Origin: Solibacillus sp. FSL R5-0449
GTDB lineage: Bacteria; Bacillota; Bacilli; Bacillales_A; Planococcaceae
Reading direction: 5' to 3'
Assembly: GCF_037975215.1 (NCBI RefSeq)
Contig: NZ_CP150239.1
Coordinates: 1,154,001-1,218,000 of the forward strand
DNA length: 64,000 bases
A model generated the notes under the pieces. The model had not been told where the DNA came from, searched no databases, and worked only from the letters and a program-made list of their open reading frames with translations. The position numbers and the translations under genes were made by a program. Positions 34,552 to 43,970 of this stretch are shown piece after piece (position 1 is the first letter of the stretch; every line of letters begins with the position of its first letter).

Positions 34552-36319
34552 AATAGCAACAAGTATTGTCGGGAAGCTATGGGTAACCATTTTGCTTCTC
34601 GTTTCATTTGTCCTGTTTATTTTCACCATATTCATGTTGGAATTTCTTGAAAACTATCATAATGAGCAGTCAGAGGCATCATTAAGACAAACAGCTGCAG
34701 CCATCGCGAGCATTATCGATGAGGAAGAAATCGATGATAAACAGTTTGCGATCATTTCAGAGTTGTTAACGGAAACGACAAACGTACTTATCGCCAAAAG
34801 TTCAGATGAAATATTGTATGCAAGACAAGAAGGCATCAATAAAGAAGAAATACAGCAAAAAATCATAAGCAGTAAAGCATTTGAAGAAGTCTATGAATCA
34901 TCAGAGCCAACTGTAAAGGAACTGACGCTGCCTTCAAATCGGGAAGAAGCGAAAAATTCCGATTATATAGTATTAGGTTTCCCGCTGAAAAGTGTTGAAG
35001 ATTTACATGGGGCTGTTTTTATATATAAAAATCCAGATGCATTACACCAGACTAGTAATGAAACGACGAAAATTGTAGTTTTAGCTGCGGCTATTGCATT
35101 TATATTGACGACAATTTTCGCCTTTTTCCTTTCTTCTAAAATAACGCTTCCATTGCGTAAAATGAGAGAGCATGCATTTGAATTGGCGAAGGGGCGTTTC
35201 GATTCGAAAATTGAAACGAAGCAAAATGATGAAATCGGTCAGCTTGCCGTTGCGTTCAACCAGATGGGCCGCCAATTGAAGCATCATTTAGAAGTAATCA
35301 ATCAGGAAAAGGAACAATTATCGAGTATTTTAACATCGATGACTGATTCCGTTATTACATTTAATCGTGATAAAACGATTTTAGTGAGCAATCCGCCTGC
35401 AGAGCGACTACTTCAAAAATGGTTCGTCGAAAAGGGATTGGATAGCTCAAAGCCGATACCGGATGAACTTTATCATATGCTTGATCATGTATTGAACTTT
35501 GAAGATCAGCTGGATGAAGAGTTAGAAATGGGCAAATCCTATTACAGTATTACAATTAGTCCCCTGTACAGCAGGGATACAATTCGTGGTGCAGTCGCTG
35601 TTATTCGTGATAAAACCGAAGAAACGAAATTGGAAAAGCTGAAATCAGATTTTATCGCCAATGTTTCACATGAGCTCCGGACACCAATTGCAATGCTTCA
35701 AGGCTATTCTGAAGCGATTATTGATGGAGTTGTGACAACAGAAGAAGAACGGACTGATATGATCAGGGTCATATACGATGAATCACAGCGTATGAGTCGC
35801 CTCGTAACAGATTTACTTGACCTGGCGCGGATGGAATCTGGGCATATGAGCTTGTATAAGGAAGACGTTCCATTAGTGGCGGTTATTGAACGCATGACTC
35901 ATAAGTTTGACCAGACAGCGAAAGAAAAACATGTGCAGCTGCATATTGAAACGAACTTTTCGGACGAAACGCTTATTTCGATTGATGAGGACCGTATCGA
36001 GCAAGTGTTAACGAACTTGATTGACAATGCGATTCGCCATACACCTGCAGATGGATCCGTAACCGTTTCGATAGAAAATGAGCAAAACTACGCTAAAATT
36101 CAAATCAAGGATACGGGGCAGGGCATTCCGCAAGATGATTTACCGTATGTATTCGAACGATTCTACAAAGCGGATAAAGCGCGTACACGTTCAAAAGGCG
36201 GAACTGGCTTAGGTTTGGCCATTACAAAAAACATTGTGGAAGCGCATAACGGCAGAATATCGGTTGATAGCGTGGAACAGCAAGGAACAACCTTTACATT
36301 TTACTTGCCATTACCTTGA
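34544..36319 (+). CDS. resE: Sensor histidine kinase ResE
   Basis: A 591-residue kinase. Two membrane helices (about 12-32 and 170-192) enclose an extracytoplasmic domain, followed by HAMP (LPLRKMREHAFELAKGRF), a PAS domain, HisKA with His in IANVSHELRTPIAMLQ, and HATPase_c with DNAIRHTP, DTGQGIP and GGTGLGLAI. The partner is ResD. Length matches B. subtilis ResE. Confidence 0.96.
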   Translation: MIRIATSIVGKLWVTILLLVSFVLFIFTIFMLEFLENYHNEQSEASLRQTAAAIASIIDEEEIDDKQFAIISELLTETTNVLIAKSSDEILYARQEGINKEEIQQKIISSKAFEEVYESSEPTVKELTLPSNREEAKNSDYIVLGFPLKSVEDLHGAVFIYKNPDALHQTSNETTKIVVLAAAIAFILTTIFAFFLSSKITLPLRKMREHAFELAKGRFDSKIETKQNDEIGQLAVAFNQMGRQLKHHLEVINQEKEQLSSILTSMTDSVITFNRDKTILVSNPPAERLLQKWFVEKGLDSSKPIPDELYHMLDHVLNFEDQLDEELEMGKSYYSITISPLYSRDTIRGAVAVIRDKTEETKLEKLKSDFIANVSHELRTPIAMLQGYSEAIIDGVVTTEEERTDMIRVIYDESQRMSRLVTDLLDLARMESGHMSLYKEDVPLVAVIERMTHKFDQTAKEKHVQLHIETNFSDETLISIDEDRIEQVLTNLIDNAIRHTPADGSVTVSIENEQNYAKIQIKDTGQGIPQDDLPYVFERFYKADKARTRSKGGTGLGLAITKNIVEAHNGRISVDSVEQQGTTFTFYLPLP

Positions 36320-36351
36320 TAAAAATAGGGTAATGGAATTATGTTAGTCTT

Positions 36352-36399
36352 AAAAAGTTTATCATTTTGAATTGTTCAAAGTGATAAACTTTTCTTTTT
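36352..36399 (+). terminator. Terminator of resDE
   Basis: AAAAGTTTATCA(TTT) pairs with AGTGATAAACTTTT, followed by CTTTTT. Confidence 0.85.
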
Positions 36400-36433
36400 A
36401 ACTGACTAGATCTTTTGGAAGCGGATGATTAGT

Positions 36434-36459
36434 TGTAACTTTTTTGATTCGAAAACGAC
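36434..36459 (+). promoter_or_regulatory. Candidate sigma-X promoter of sigX
   Basis: TGTAAC at 36434-36439 and CGAC at 36456-36459 are separated by 16 bp, 27 bp before the sigX start. This matches the known sigma-X pattern (TGTAAC, CGWC) and would give autoregulation. It was not tested beyond visual matching. Confidence 0.65.
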
Positions 36460-36485
36460 AAATTACGTGAATGGAGGTGGGATGG

Positions 36486-37019
36486 GTGCAGCAATCCATT
36501 TTCCATCGATTATACGATACGTATCATCAGGATGTTTTTAATTTCTTATTTTACTTAGTAAAAAACCGTACCGCAGCTGAGGATCTTGCCCATGAAGTAT
36601 ACGTTCGTGTATTGAAATCATACGACCGTTTCGAAGGGAAAAGCTCGGAAAAGACTTGGTTGTTTTCTATAGCGAAAAATGTGGCGATCGACTATTTCAG
36701 AAAAAAGCAAGTTCGTGATAAGCATGCATTTACAGCGTTTGATTGGGAGACAGAGCAACTTGTAAGCCCAGTCCCTTCACCTGAACAATTTACCGAATTA
36801 AATGATCAGCTCCATCAATTACTGGTAGCGTTGGAGGAATGTTCAGGTGATCAGAAAATGGTTATTATCATGCGGTTCATTCAGGAACTTTCAATTCAGG
36901 AAACAGCGGAAATATTAGGGTGGACGACCGGAAAGGTTAAGACGACACAGCACCGTGCTTTAAAGAATTTGCGGCTGTTATTGGAAGCGCAAGAAGGAAG
37001 GGAGGCGAATCCATTATGA
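36486..37019 (+). CDS. sigX: ECF sigma factor SigX
   Basis: A 177-residue ECF sigma factor. The GTG at 36486 is 8 nt after GGAGG at 36473-36477; the longer ATG at 36471 would bury the ribosome binding site. Region 2 is LYDTYHQDVFNFLFYLVKNR and TWLFSIAKNVAIDYFRKKQV; region 4 is LSIQETAEILGWTTGKVKTT. In B. subtilis SigX controls envelope-modification genes. The stop overlaps the anti-sigma gene by 4 bp. Confidence 0.93.
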   Translation: MQQSIFHRLYDTYHQDVFNFLFYLVKNRTAAEDLAHEVYVRVLKSYDRFEGKSSEKTWLFSIAKNVAIDYFRKKQVRDKHAFTAFDWETEQLVSPVPSPEQFTELNDQLHQLLVALEECSGDQKMVIIMRFIQELSIQETAEILGWTTGKVKTTQHRALKNLRLLLEAQEGREANPL

Positions 37020-38239
37020 AAAAGGAGCATTGGGATGAAAAAGAGATTGAGCTTTTTCTGAAAAAAGCACCGAAAGTAACCGATCATCGTTCAAAAGATG
37101 AGGTATTCAATCGTTTAATGGATGAAGGAGCATTTAATGAAGATCCGCCTCAACTACAGCCAAACAATCAAAAAGGCATTCGATGGGCACCATTGTTCTT
37201 TTCCATTGCATCCATATTTATTATTGTTTTGATCAGTGCGCAATTTATAGGTAATAATGAGTCGGTCTCTATGCAAAATGAAACATTCGATCTTGCCGAT
37301 CCGGAAACCGAAGAGAATATGACAATGAGCGCAAAAGAAGATGCATCTACCCAAACTGAACGCTCGATGATTAATAGTTTCTCAACGGAAGCACAGCCAG
37401 AGCGGACTTTAGTTTATGAAGACGAGCTGGAGGGCAACACATTATTTACAATTGGTCTTGCAGGGGACGATGCGGAAAGTGTACCTGTAAGCATATTGAT
37501 TCCTAATGAAGTTGTTGCTGAAAAAACGGGTAAAGAGAATCCGACGTTGCTGGAACTTTATAACACATTCAGTCCTCTGCTGGATGAACAGTCACTTGGC
37601 TTTAATGAATACCATCCGTATAAAGGGGAATTGCGTGAGGAAGGGGATAAGCTTGTCCATATGTTGCCGGAAGATCACCAATATGATGCGGGAACAGCGT
37701 CCTTATCGAATTATCTAGGGTCCCTTATTGATACTTTCAGCGGTGCATATACGGAAGTGGAAATAGAAAATACGGCCGGAACACCAATTTACTTTGACCA
37801 TATTGGTGATGTTAATGAGCCGTTTTTATTAAATGACGAGAATGCTCAATATAATTATTTTATGTATCAGATGCGGAATGGCGCTGTATATTTAAGTCCG
37901 AATTTCCGAATGAGCTTTACAGATGTGCAAGAAGCAATCAAAAATATGACGGTGGAAGCAAATGATATATACAGAACGGTCATCTTGCCTGGTGTTTATT
38001 TAAAAGTTGAAGAAGCAGATGCAATCGTTACGATCACATTCGAAGAACCTTTAAACCTGGAGAATTATGAACCTGCTCAAGCAATGCGAATGATTGAAGG
38101 ATTAATCATGACAGCGGCAAGTTTTGATAAACAGGTAAAGTTTGAAAATATCGTACAGGAACAATGGGGCGGTTTTGACTTCTCAAAACCAGTAGAGAAG
38201 CCGGTTGCGGCAAACCGTATCCATTATGAATTTCAATAA
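37016..38239 (+). CDS. rsiX: Anti-sigma X factor RsiX-like
   Basis: A 407-residue single-pass protein. A cytoplasmic N-terminal segment (about 1-58, the sigma-binding part) is followed by one membrane helix (WAPLFFSIASIFIIVLISAQ) and a large extracytoplasmic domain of ~330 residues. It overlaps sigX by 4 bp, the usual arrangement of an ECF sigma factor and its antagonist. It is somewhat longer than B. subtilis RsiX. The function is inferred from topology and coupling. Confidence 0.88.
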   Translation: MKKEHWDEKEIELFLKKAPKVTDHRSKDEVFNRLMDEGAFNEDPPQLQPNNQKGIRWAPLFFSIASIFIIVLISAQFIGNNESVSMQNETFDLADPETEENMTMSAKEDASTQTERSMINSFSTEAQPERTLVYEDELEGNTLFTIGLAGDDAESVPVSILIPNEVVAEKTGKENPTLLELYNTFSPLLDEQSLGFNEYHPYKGELREEGDKLVHMLPEDHQYDAGTASLSNYLGSLIDTFSGAYTEVEIENTAGTPIYFDHIGDVNEPFLLNDENAQYNYFMYQMRNGAVYLSPNFRMSFTDVQEAIKNMTVEANDIYRTVILPGVYLKVEEADAIVTITFEEPLNLENYEPAQAMRMIEGLIMTAASFDKQVKFENIVQEQWGGFDFSKPVEKPVAANRIHYEFQ

Positions 38240-38255
38240 TTCAAATAATTTTACT

Positions 38256-38294
38256 AGGAATTGTAAGCAATAGGCTTTACAATTCCTTTTTTTT
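38256..38294 (+). terminator. Terminator of sigX-rsiX
   Basis: AGGAATTGTAAGC pairs with GCTTTACAATTCCT, followed by eight T. Confidence 0.9.
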
Positions 38295-38347
38295 ATATAT
38301 AATAATAGTTATAGCAAGGTAATTGCTACATAATTTCATATTGATTC

Positions 38348-38520
38348 ATCTTCGGGGCAGGGTGTAACTCCCGACCGGCGGTAATAAAAGTTGTAACCTC
38401 TGACCATTTACTTGGAGGAAGTTATGTCAAACTTTTCGAGCCCGCGAGCCACTTTTTGTGTGCAGGATTTGGTGCAATTCCAAAGCCGACAGTATAGTCT
38501 GGATGGGAGAAGGTGAAGGT
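38348..38520 (+). ncRNA. FMN riboswitch (RFN element)
   Basis: All landmark segments of the RFN element are in order: TTCGGGGCAGGGTG, CTCCCGACCGGCGGT, GAGCCCGCGAGCC, TTGGTGCAATTCCAAAGCCGA and GTCTGGATGGGAGAAGGTG. It lies about 240 bp upstream of ribU with a terminator between. FMN binding is expected to favour the terminator and shut off riboflavin uptake. Confidence 0.96.
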
Positions 38521-38664
38521 ACGGTCGTCATTTTTTGAAAATGCCGTGCTTTGCAGTATTTATTTCTAATTCCTTATTTGTTAACGGAATATTTTTCGTA
38601 TACCAAAAAACAGGAATGGCTGCAGATGCACAGATAGACCCTTTATTTAAGTGTGCCTATTTCT

Positions 38665-38697
38665 CCCTTATGCTCTAGTTTAGCATAAGGGTTTTTT
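38665..38697 (+). terminator. Regulated terminator of the FMN riboswitch
   Basis: CCCTTATGC pairs with GCATAAGGG, followed by six T, 65 bp before the ribU start. Confidence 0.85.
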
Positions 38698-38761
38698 CAT
38701 GAAATGATTTGATACGTCCTTTCTTCTTGCGAGATGGAATCAGCAAAGAGGAGAGATTTTT

Positions 38762-39337
38762 ATGCAAAAAAGAAGTTTAAAGTTACGTTCATTCGTAACG
38801 ATTGCAATGCTGAGTGGGGTTTCATTTGTATTAATGCTGTTAAACTTCCCACTACCATGGTTCCCGGTGTTTTTACAAATTGATTTCAGTGATGTGCCAG
38901 CATTGATTGCGGCAATTACGATGGGACCTGTTGCAGGTATCCTAGTTGAACTGGTTAAAAATGTGCTGGACTGGATTTACACAGGGGCTCCTGAAGGGAT
39001 TCCGGTAGGTCATATGGCTAACTTCGCTACAGGTGTATTATTCATTTTACCAGCTTACTATATTTACAAAAAATTCCCTTCTGCTAAAGGGTTAATGACA
39101 GGTTTAGTAGTATCAACGGTTGTCATGTCACTTGGAATGGCGGCATTAAACTATGTGGCGTTCTTGCCGCTGTACACGTACTTACTAGGCTTCGAATATA
39201 ATATGTACGAAACGATCGTATTAGGTATTTTACCGTTTAATATTGTTAAAGGGATTATGATGTTTGTAGTTGTGACGATGCTTTACCGTACAATGCGTGT
39301 ATGGATTGAAAATCAGCGCAAACAATATTTAGCTTAA
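38762..39337 (+). CDS. ribU: Riboflavin ECF transporter substrate subunit
   Basis: A 191-residue protein with six membrane helices. It resembles the ECF S component RibU: N-terminal LRSFVTIAMLSGVSFVLMLL, LQIDFSDVPALIAAITMGPV and GHMANFATGVLFILPAYYIY. It captures riboflavin and works with the shared EcfAAT module encoded elsewhere. Control by the upstream FMN riboswitch supports the substrate. Confidence 0.95.
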   Translation: MQKRSLKLRSFVTIAMLSGVSFVLMLLNFPLPWFPVFLQIDFSDVPALIAAITMGPVAGILVELVKNVLDWIYTGAPEGIPVGHMANFATGVLFILPAYYIYKKFPSAKGLMTGLVVSTVVMSLGMAALNYVAFLPLYTYLLGFEYNMYETIVLGILPFNIVKGIMMFVVVTMLYRTMRVWIENQRKQYLA

Positions 39338-39354
39338 ATTTTATAAGAAATTAC

Positions 39355-39400
39355 GGAGCGATGTCGAAAAGTGTTAACTTTATGACATTGCTCCTTTTAT
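39355..39400 (+). terminator. Terminator of ribU
   Basis: GGAGCGATGTC pairs with GACATTGCTCC, followed by TTTT. Confidence 0.8.
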
Positions 39401-39511
39401 ATTTACTATTACTATTGTCATTCTGTTATCGTGCTGATATGATGTGGTACATTGTTAAGAAAATTTGGACGTTTCATTTATACACCATGAAATGACATCT
39501 TAGGAGAGAAT

Positions 39512-40867
39512 ATGATGGACAAGAAAATACCATTTTCAACCTATGCAGTAATCGGCACGATGCTGTTTGGGATGTTTTTTGGAGCAGGAAATTTAATATT
39601 TCCGATTCAAATGGGGCAATTAGCAGGGACAAATTATTGGCTTGCGCTAATTGGCTTTTTAGTTACGGCGATTGGTTTGCCGTTTTTAGGGATTTTGGCA
39701 ATCGGATTGTCGGGAAGTAATGGCTTGCGTGATTTAGCAAGTAAAGTACATCCGATGTTTGGTTTGTTATTTGCATTGGCTTTATACTTAACGATCGGGC
39801 CATTTTTTGCAATTCCGCGTACAGCAACAGTACCGTTTGTCGTGGGATTTGAACCGTTTATCGATCCTTCACAGGCAGCATTGTGGCTGGCGGTATTCAG
39901 TTTTGTTTTCTTCGCGATCGTTTTTTACTTTTCGTTAAATCCGGCGAAAATAATGGATATTATCGGAAAGTACTTAACGCCGGCATTTTTGATTTTCTTA
40001 TTTGTATTGATCGGAATTAGTCTGTTTTCTCCTATGGGGAAATTCGTTGAGCCTGCTGGAGCCTATATTAACGAGGCATTTATGACAGGGTTTAAAGAAG
40101 GTTATAATACGATGGATGCGCTTGCTTCACTTGCGTTCGGTATTGTAGTCATCCATGCGATTAAACGGACAGGTATTACAGATAAAAAAGAAATTGCAAA
40201 AGCGACTTGGAAATCGGGTATTTTTGCAATGGCATTAATGATGCTCATTTATGGTCTGATTGCTTACATGGGAGCATCGAGTGTAACGGCAATTGGTACA
40301 TTTGAAAATGGCGGGCAAATTTTTGCGGCGGTTGCTGATCATTACTTCGGTTCGTACGGCGCGATTTTATTGGCGATTATTATTGTACTGGCATGTTTGA
40401 AAACAAGTATCGGGCTCATTACTTCGTGCAGTGAGTTTTTCCATGAGGTGTTTCCGAAAATCAGCTATAAAACATTTGTAGTCATGTTATGTGTTGTTTC
40501 GTTTATCATTGCAAACTTTGGGTTAACGAATATTATTACCTATGCGATTCCGGTGCTGATGTTCCTTTACCCGCTGGCAATTGTATTAATTATACTGGCG
40601 CTTTTAGGTCCGTTGTTTCAATACAAAAAGCCTGTATTTGCATGGGCGATTTTACTTGTCTTCTTTATAAGTATAATTGATGGCTACAATGCACTGATCG
40701 GAAGTGTGCCGGCATTTGAAATGAGTATGCTGACATCTGTTTCGACGGTCTACGCGGATTACTTGCCGCTGTATTCAATTGGGTTAGGTTGGATTGTTCC
40801 GGCTGTAGTGGGAGCGGTTATCGGATTATGTGTTCCGAACCGTAGTAATGATGTAAATAAAAATTAA
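39512..40867 (+). CDS. brnQ: Branched-chain amino acid carrier BrnQ
   Basis: A 451-residue transporter with 12 membrane helices of the LIVCS (BrnQ) family, which imports Leu, Ile and Val with Na+ or H+. The N-terminal signature is MLFGMFFGAGNLIFPIQMGQ, and the first internal repeat continues with FLVTAIGLPFLGILAIGLSG. Two adjacent ATGs follow TAGGAGAGAAT; the first is used. It is monocistronic, and a bidirectional terminator is shared with the convergent YitT gene. Confidence 0.94.
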   Translation: MMDKKIPFSTYAVIGTMLFGMFFGAGNLIFPIQMGQLAGTNYWLALIGFLVTAIGLPFLGILAIGLSGSNGLRDLASKVHPMFGLLFALALYLTIGPFFAIPRTATVPFVVGFEPFIDPSQAALWLAVFSFVFFAIVFYFSLNPAKIMDIIGKYLTPAFLIFLFVLIGISLFSPMGKFVEPAGAYINEAFMTGFKEGYNTMDALASLAFGIVVIHAIKRTGITDKKEIAKATWKSGIFAMALMMLIYGLIAYMGASSVTAIGTFENGGQIFAAVADHYFGSYGAILLAIIIVLACLKTSIGLITSCSEFFHEVFPKISYKTFVVMLCVVSFIIANFGLTNIITYAIPVLMFLYPLAIVLIILALLGPLFQYKKPVFAWAILLVFFISIIDGYNALIGSVPAFEMSMLTSVSTVYADYLPLYSIGLGWIVPAVVGAVIGLCVPNRSNDVNKN

Positions 40868-40869
40868 AA

Positions 40870-40914
40870 AATGTGTGTGTAAAAGGAGAAAATCCTTTTA
40901 CACACACATTTTCT
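40870..40914. terminator. Bidirectional terminator between brnQ and the YitT gene
   Basis: ATGTGTGTGTAAAAGGA pairs with TCCTTTTACACACACAT, with A/T runs on both sides. Confidence 0.9.
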
Positions 40915-40916
40915 GT

Positions 40917-41774
40917 TTAATGGATATTTTGTTTTTTGAAGCTGCCGCCTTTAACTTCAACCACTTCATATACAGTCACAAAGGCATTCGGATCGATTTC
41001 ACGAATGATTAACTTTATTTTACTTTCTTCCATCCGGTTGATTACACATGTAATTTCTTGGAATTCCTGATTGGAGTAAGCACCGTATACCGTATTGAAC
41101 GTCGCGCTTCGTCCTAAACGGTCGCGGATTGTTTCGACCATTTTAACAGGTTCTTTTGTAATGATTTTATACGTTTTGGAACCGCTTAGTCCCTCTTCAA
41201 CGATTAAAATAACTTTTGATGCGATATAGTACGCAATCGCTGATAACAATGCACCTTTAAATCCGAAAACAAACGATACAACGATGAAAACGAAAAAGTT
41301 TAAAAATAGAATGAGGTCACTTGTACTGAAAGGCAGTTTTCTTGAAAGCAGCACAGCAAGCATGTCTATCCCATCCAACGCACCACCATTACGAAGTGCT
41401 AACCCCATACCGATACCTAAAATGATTCCCCCTACAACTGTAATGAGCAAGGCATCGCCCGAAATGATTGTCGGTACATGGTGCATAAGTGAAGTACCGA
41501 TCGCTAATGATGCAATCCCGATAACAGAATTAATCGCGAAGGTTTTTCCGATTTGTTTATAGCCTAAATAAATAAACGGGATGTTTAATAAGGCAATCAG
41601 CATGCCTAATGTTAATGGTGTTAGTTGAGAAATAACGATACTAATCCCTGTGATTCCACCATCCGATACGTTATTTGGTATTAATACAGCTTCTAATCCG
41701 TAAGCGGCAATCAAACCGCCGATAATAACGATGATTTTTTGTCCGATTGACTTTGCGATGTCTTGCTTCGTCAT
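40917..41774 (-). CDS. YitT family membrane protein
   Basis: A 285-residue protein starting at the ATG at 41774 behind GAGGAGG. It has five to six membrane helices (DUF161/YitT_membrane: IIVIIGGLIAAYGLEAVLIP, NVSDGGITGISIV) followed by a cytoplasmic DUF2179 domain (about 205-280; YKIITKEPVKMVETIRDRLG). The family is common in Firmicutes and of unknown function. It is divergent from glnR, with a 317-bp intergenic region between them. Confidence 0.88.
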   Translation of the reverse strand: MTKQDIAKSIGQKIIVIIGGLIAAYGLEAVLIPNNVSDGGITGISIVISQLTPLTLGMLIALLNIPFIYLGYKQIGKTFAINSVIGIASLAIGTSLMHHVPTIISGDALLITVVGGIILGIGMGLALRNGGALDGIDMLAVLLSRKLPFSTSDLILFLNFFVFIVVSFVFGFKGALLSAIAYYIASKVILIVEEGLSGSKTYKIITKEPVKMVETIRDRLGRSATFNTVYGAYSNQEFQEITCVINRMEESKIKLIIREIDPNAFVTVYEVVEVKGGSFKKQNIH

Positions 41775-41932
41775 ATAATTCCTCCTCAATTTGCATGGTA
41801 ACAATTATACATCAATTTTGGCTAGGTGACTTTTCAACGGGTAAATTAACCGATTTTTTTACGTAAAAAATGGAAATTAAGTTATGTACTAATGGATGCT
41901 AATAAAATTTTATTTTATTTTATTGTGAGATA

Positions 41933-41949
41933 TGTCTTGAAATGTAACA
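41933..41949. promoter_or_regulatory. Second, imperfect GlnR/TnrA-type site
   Basis: TGTCTTGAAATGTAACA fits TGTNA-N7-TNACA with one mismatch, exactly 80 bp upstream of the perfect site. It could be the distal partner for looping. Confidence 0.5.
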
Positions 41950-42012
41950 TGGGTTAAAAATCCATTTAAGGGAATGTTCGAATTATGCGATTAAATCGTT
42001 CTAAAAAACGTA

Positions 42013-42029
42013 TGTTAGTTTTTATAACA
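42013..42029. promoter_or_regulatory. GlnR/TnrA operator of glnRA
   Basis: TGTTAGTTTTTATAACA is a perfect match to TGTNA-N7-TNACA. It lies just upstream of a TTGACA -35 box (42035-42040), where bound GlnR would block transcription when nitrogen is plentiful. Confidence 0.85.
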
Positions 42030-42091
42030 TTAGATTGACAGTGGATGTTACATTCGTTTAAAGTAAATGGTAAGAAGAGGGAGGCGAGATA

Positions 42092-42487
42092 ATGAGTCGA
42101 GAATTTCGAAGAGCGATGCCGTTACTGCCGATTAGCATGGTAATGCAATTGACTGAATTAACGGCCAGACAAATTCGTTATTATGAAGAACATGAACTAA
42201 TCGTCCCTGCTAGATCAGAAGGGAATCGAAGGATGTTTTCTCTTGATGATATTGATGCGTTGCTGGAAATAAGGGAGTTACTCGACCAGGGCATTAATAT
42301 GGCGGGTGTCAAAAAAGTATTTGCGATGAGATCGAAAGAGTATGTAAAGAAACCTGACGTAGTTCGCGTGACAGATACAGAATTGCGGACGATATTGCGT
42401 GAAGAAATGCAGCAAGCGCAGCGCATGCAAAAGACATCACTACGTCAAGGCGATTTATCGCGTTTCTTTCAATATAAAACTGAGTAG
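42092..42487 (+). CDS. glnR: Glutamine synthetase repressor GlnR
   Basis: A 131-residue MerR-family regulator. The winged helix reads MPISMVMQL-type start with TELTARQIRYYEEHELIVPA and SEGNRRMFSLDDID; the C-terminal tail (YKTE) follows a dimerisation helix. GlnR with feedback-inhibited glutamine synthetase represses glnRA. It lies 28 bp before glnA and behind two GlnR-type sites. Confidence 0.95.
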   Translation: MSREFRRAMPLLPISMVMQLTELTARQIRYYEEHELIVPARSEGNRRMFSLDDIDALLEIRELLDQGINMAGVKKVFAMRSKEYVKKPDVVRVTDTELRTILREEMQQAQRMQKTSLRQGDLSRFFQYKTE

Positions 42488-42515
42488 GACCAACTAAAAA
42501 GGAGAGTGTTGAAGT

Positions 42516-43874
42516 ATGGCAAATGTAATGGTGAATGGAACAAGCAAAGCGACGAAAGAAAGCATTAAAAAAATAGTGGCAGATAAAAATGTAAAATTTA
42601 TTCGTCTGCAATTTACTGATATTTTAGGAACAATCAAAAACGTTGAAATTCCGGTAAGTCAGTTAGATAAAGCGCTGGATAACAAAATGATGTTTGACGG
42701 TTCTTCAATTGAAGGTTTCGTGCGTATTGAAGAATCTGACATGTATTTGCGTCCGGATTTAGATACTTTCATGATATTCCCATGGACTGCAGAAAAAGGG
42801 AAAGTTGCCCGATTAATTTGTGACATCGCACGTCCGGACGGCTCTCCTTTTGAAGGGGATCCACGCTCAAACTTAAAAAGAATGTTAAAAGAAATGGAAG
42901 ACTTAGGTTTTACTAGCTTTAACTTAGGGCCTGAGCCAGAATTCTTCTTATTTAAATTAGATGAAAAAGGTAATCCGACATTAGAATTAAATGATGATGG
43001 TGGCTACTTCGACTTGGCACCAACTGATTTAGGGGAAAACTGCCGCCGCGATATCGTATTGGAACTTGAGGAAATGGGCTTTGAAATTGAAGCATCACAC
43101 CATGAAGTAGCTCCAGGTCAACACGAAATCGACTTCAAATATGCCAACGCGGTGGAAGCGTGCGATAATATTCAAACGTTCAAGTTAGTAGTAAAAACAA
43201 TTGCGCGTAAACATGGCTTACATGCAACATTTATGCCAAAACCATTATTCGGTGTGAACGGTTCAGGAATGCACTTCAACTTATCTTTATTCCAAGGAAG
43301 CAAAAATGCATTCTGGGATGAAGGGGAAGACTTACAGTTATCAAAAACAGCGAAACATTTCTTAGCAGGTGTATTAAAACACGTTCAAGGATTTACAGCG
43401 GTGACAAATCCGACTGTTAACTCATACAAACGTTTAGTACCTGGCTATGAAGCACCTTGTTATGTAGCATGGTCACCAAAGAACCGTTCACCATTAGTAC
43501 GTATTCCGGAATCTCGCGGTCTATCGACTCGTATTGAATTACGTTCAGTTGACCCGTCTGCAAACCCGTACTTAGCGATGGCTGTTATTTTGGCTGCAGG
43601 ATTGGATGGCGTGAAAAATGAAATCGAGCCACCAGCACCGGTTGACCGTAACATTTATGTGATGAATGCTGAAGAGCGTGCAGCTTACGGTATTGCAAGT
43701 TTACCAGGTTCATTGGATGCAGCATTAGCTACTTTAGCGAAAGATGAAGTAATCATCGATGCGTTAGGCGAACATATTTATGCAAACTTCAAAGAAGCAA
43801 AAGAAGTGGAGTTCGATATGTTCCGCACATCTGTGCACCAGTGGGAACGCGACCAATATATGAAGATGTACTAA
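42516..43874 (+). CDS. glnA: Glutamine synthetase type I-alpha
   Basis: A 452-residue glutamine synthetase. It has the N-terminal beta-grasp domain ([20 protein letters not shown]), the metal-binding and active-site motifs [42 protein letters not shown] and [17 protein letters not shown], and [20 protein letters not shown]. Length matches the Bacillus-type, feedback-regulated enzyme that also controls GlnR and TnrA. The gene is intact, with its terminator directly after it; the mobile region begins beyond. Confidence 0.97.
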   Translation: MANVMVNGTSKATKESIKKIVADKNVKFIRLQFTDILGTIKNVEIPVSQLDKALDNKMMFDGSSIEGFVRIEESDMYLRPDLDTFMIFPWTAEKGKVARLICDIARPDGSPFEGDPRSNLKRMLKEMEDLGFTSFNLGPEPEFFLFKLDEKGNPTLELNDDGGYFDLAPTDLGENCRRDIVLELEEMGFEIEASHHEVAPGQHEIDFKYANAVEACDNIQTFKLVVKTIARKHGLHATFMPKPLFGVNGSGMHFNLSLFQGSKNAFWDEGEDLQLSKTAKHFLAGVLKHVQGFTAVTNPTVNSYKRLVPGYEAPCYVAWSPKNRSPLVRIPESRGLSTRIELRSVDPSANPYLAMAVILAAGLDGVKNEIEPPAPVDRNIYVMNAEERAAYGIASLPGSLDAALATLAKDEVIIDALGEHIYANFKEAKEVEFDMFRTSVHQWERDQYMKMY

Positions 43875-43878
43875 GAGG

Positions 43879-43914
43879 AAAGCGTTGGGGCTGTAGGCTC
43901 CAACGCTTTTATCC
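43879..43914 (+). terminator. Terminator of glnA
   Basis: AAAGCGTTGG pairs with CCAACGCTTT, followed by TATCCTTTTTG. Confidence 0.85.
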
Positions 43915-43917
43915 TTT

Positions 43918-43970
43918 TTGTTGCCCACAAACTGATTTTTAATTGCCCACATTTTGCCCACAAACTTTTT
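43918..43970. repeat. Short direct repeats between glnA and the integrase gene
   Basis: TTGCCCACAAAC occurs near 43921, TTGCCCACATT near 43942 and TTGCCCACAAAC-like again near 43953. They lie at the expected end of the integrated element and may be integrase arm or core sites. No matching copy was found by eye at the right end. Confidence 0.4.
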
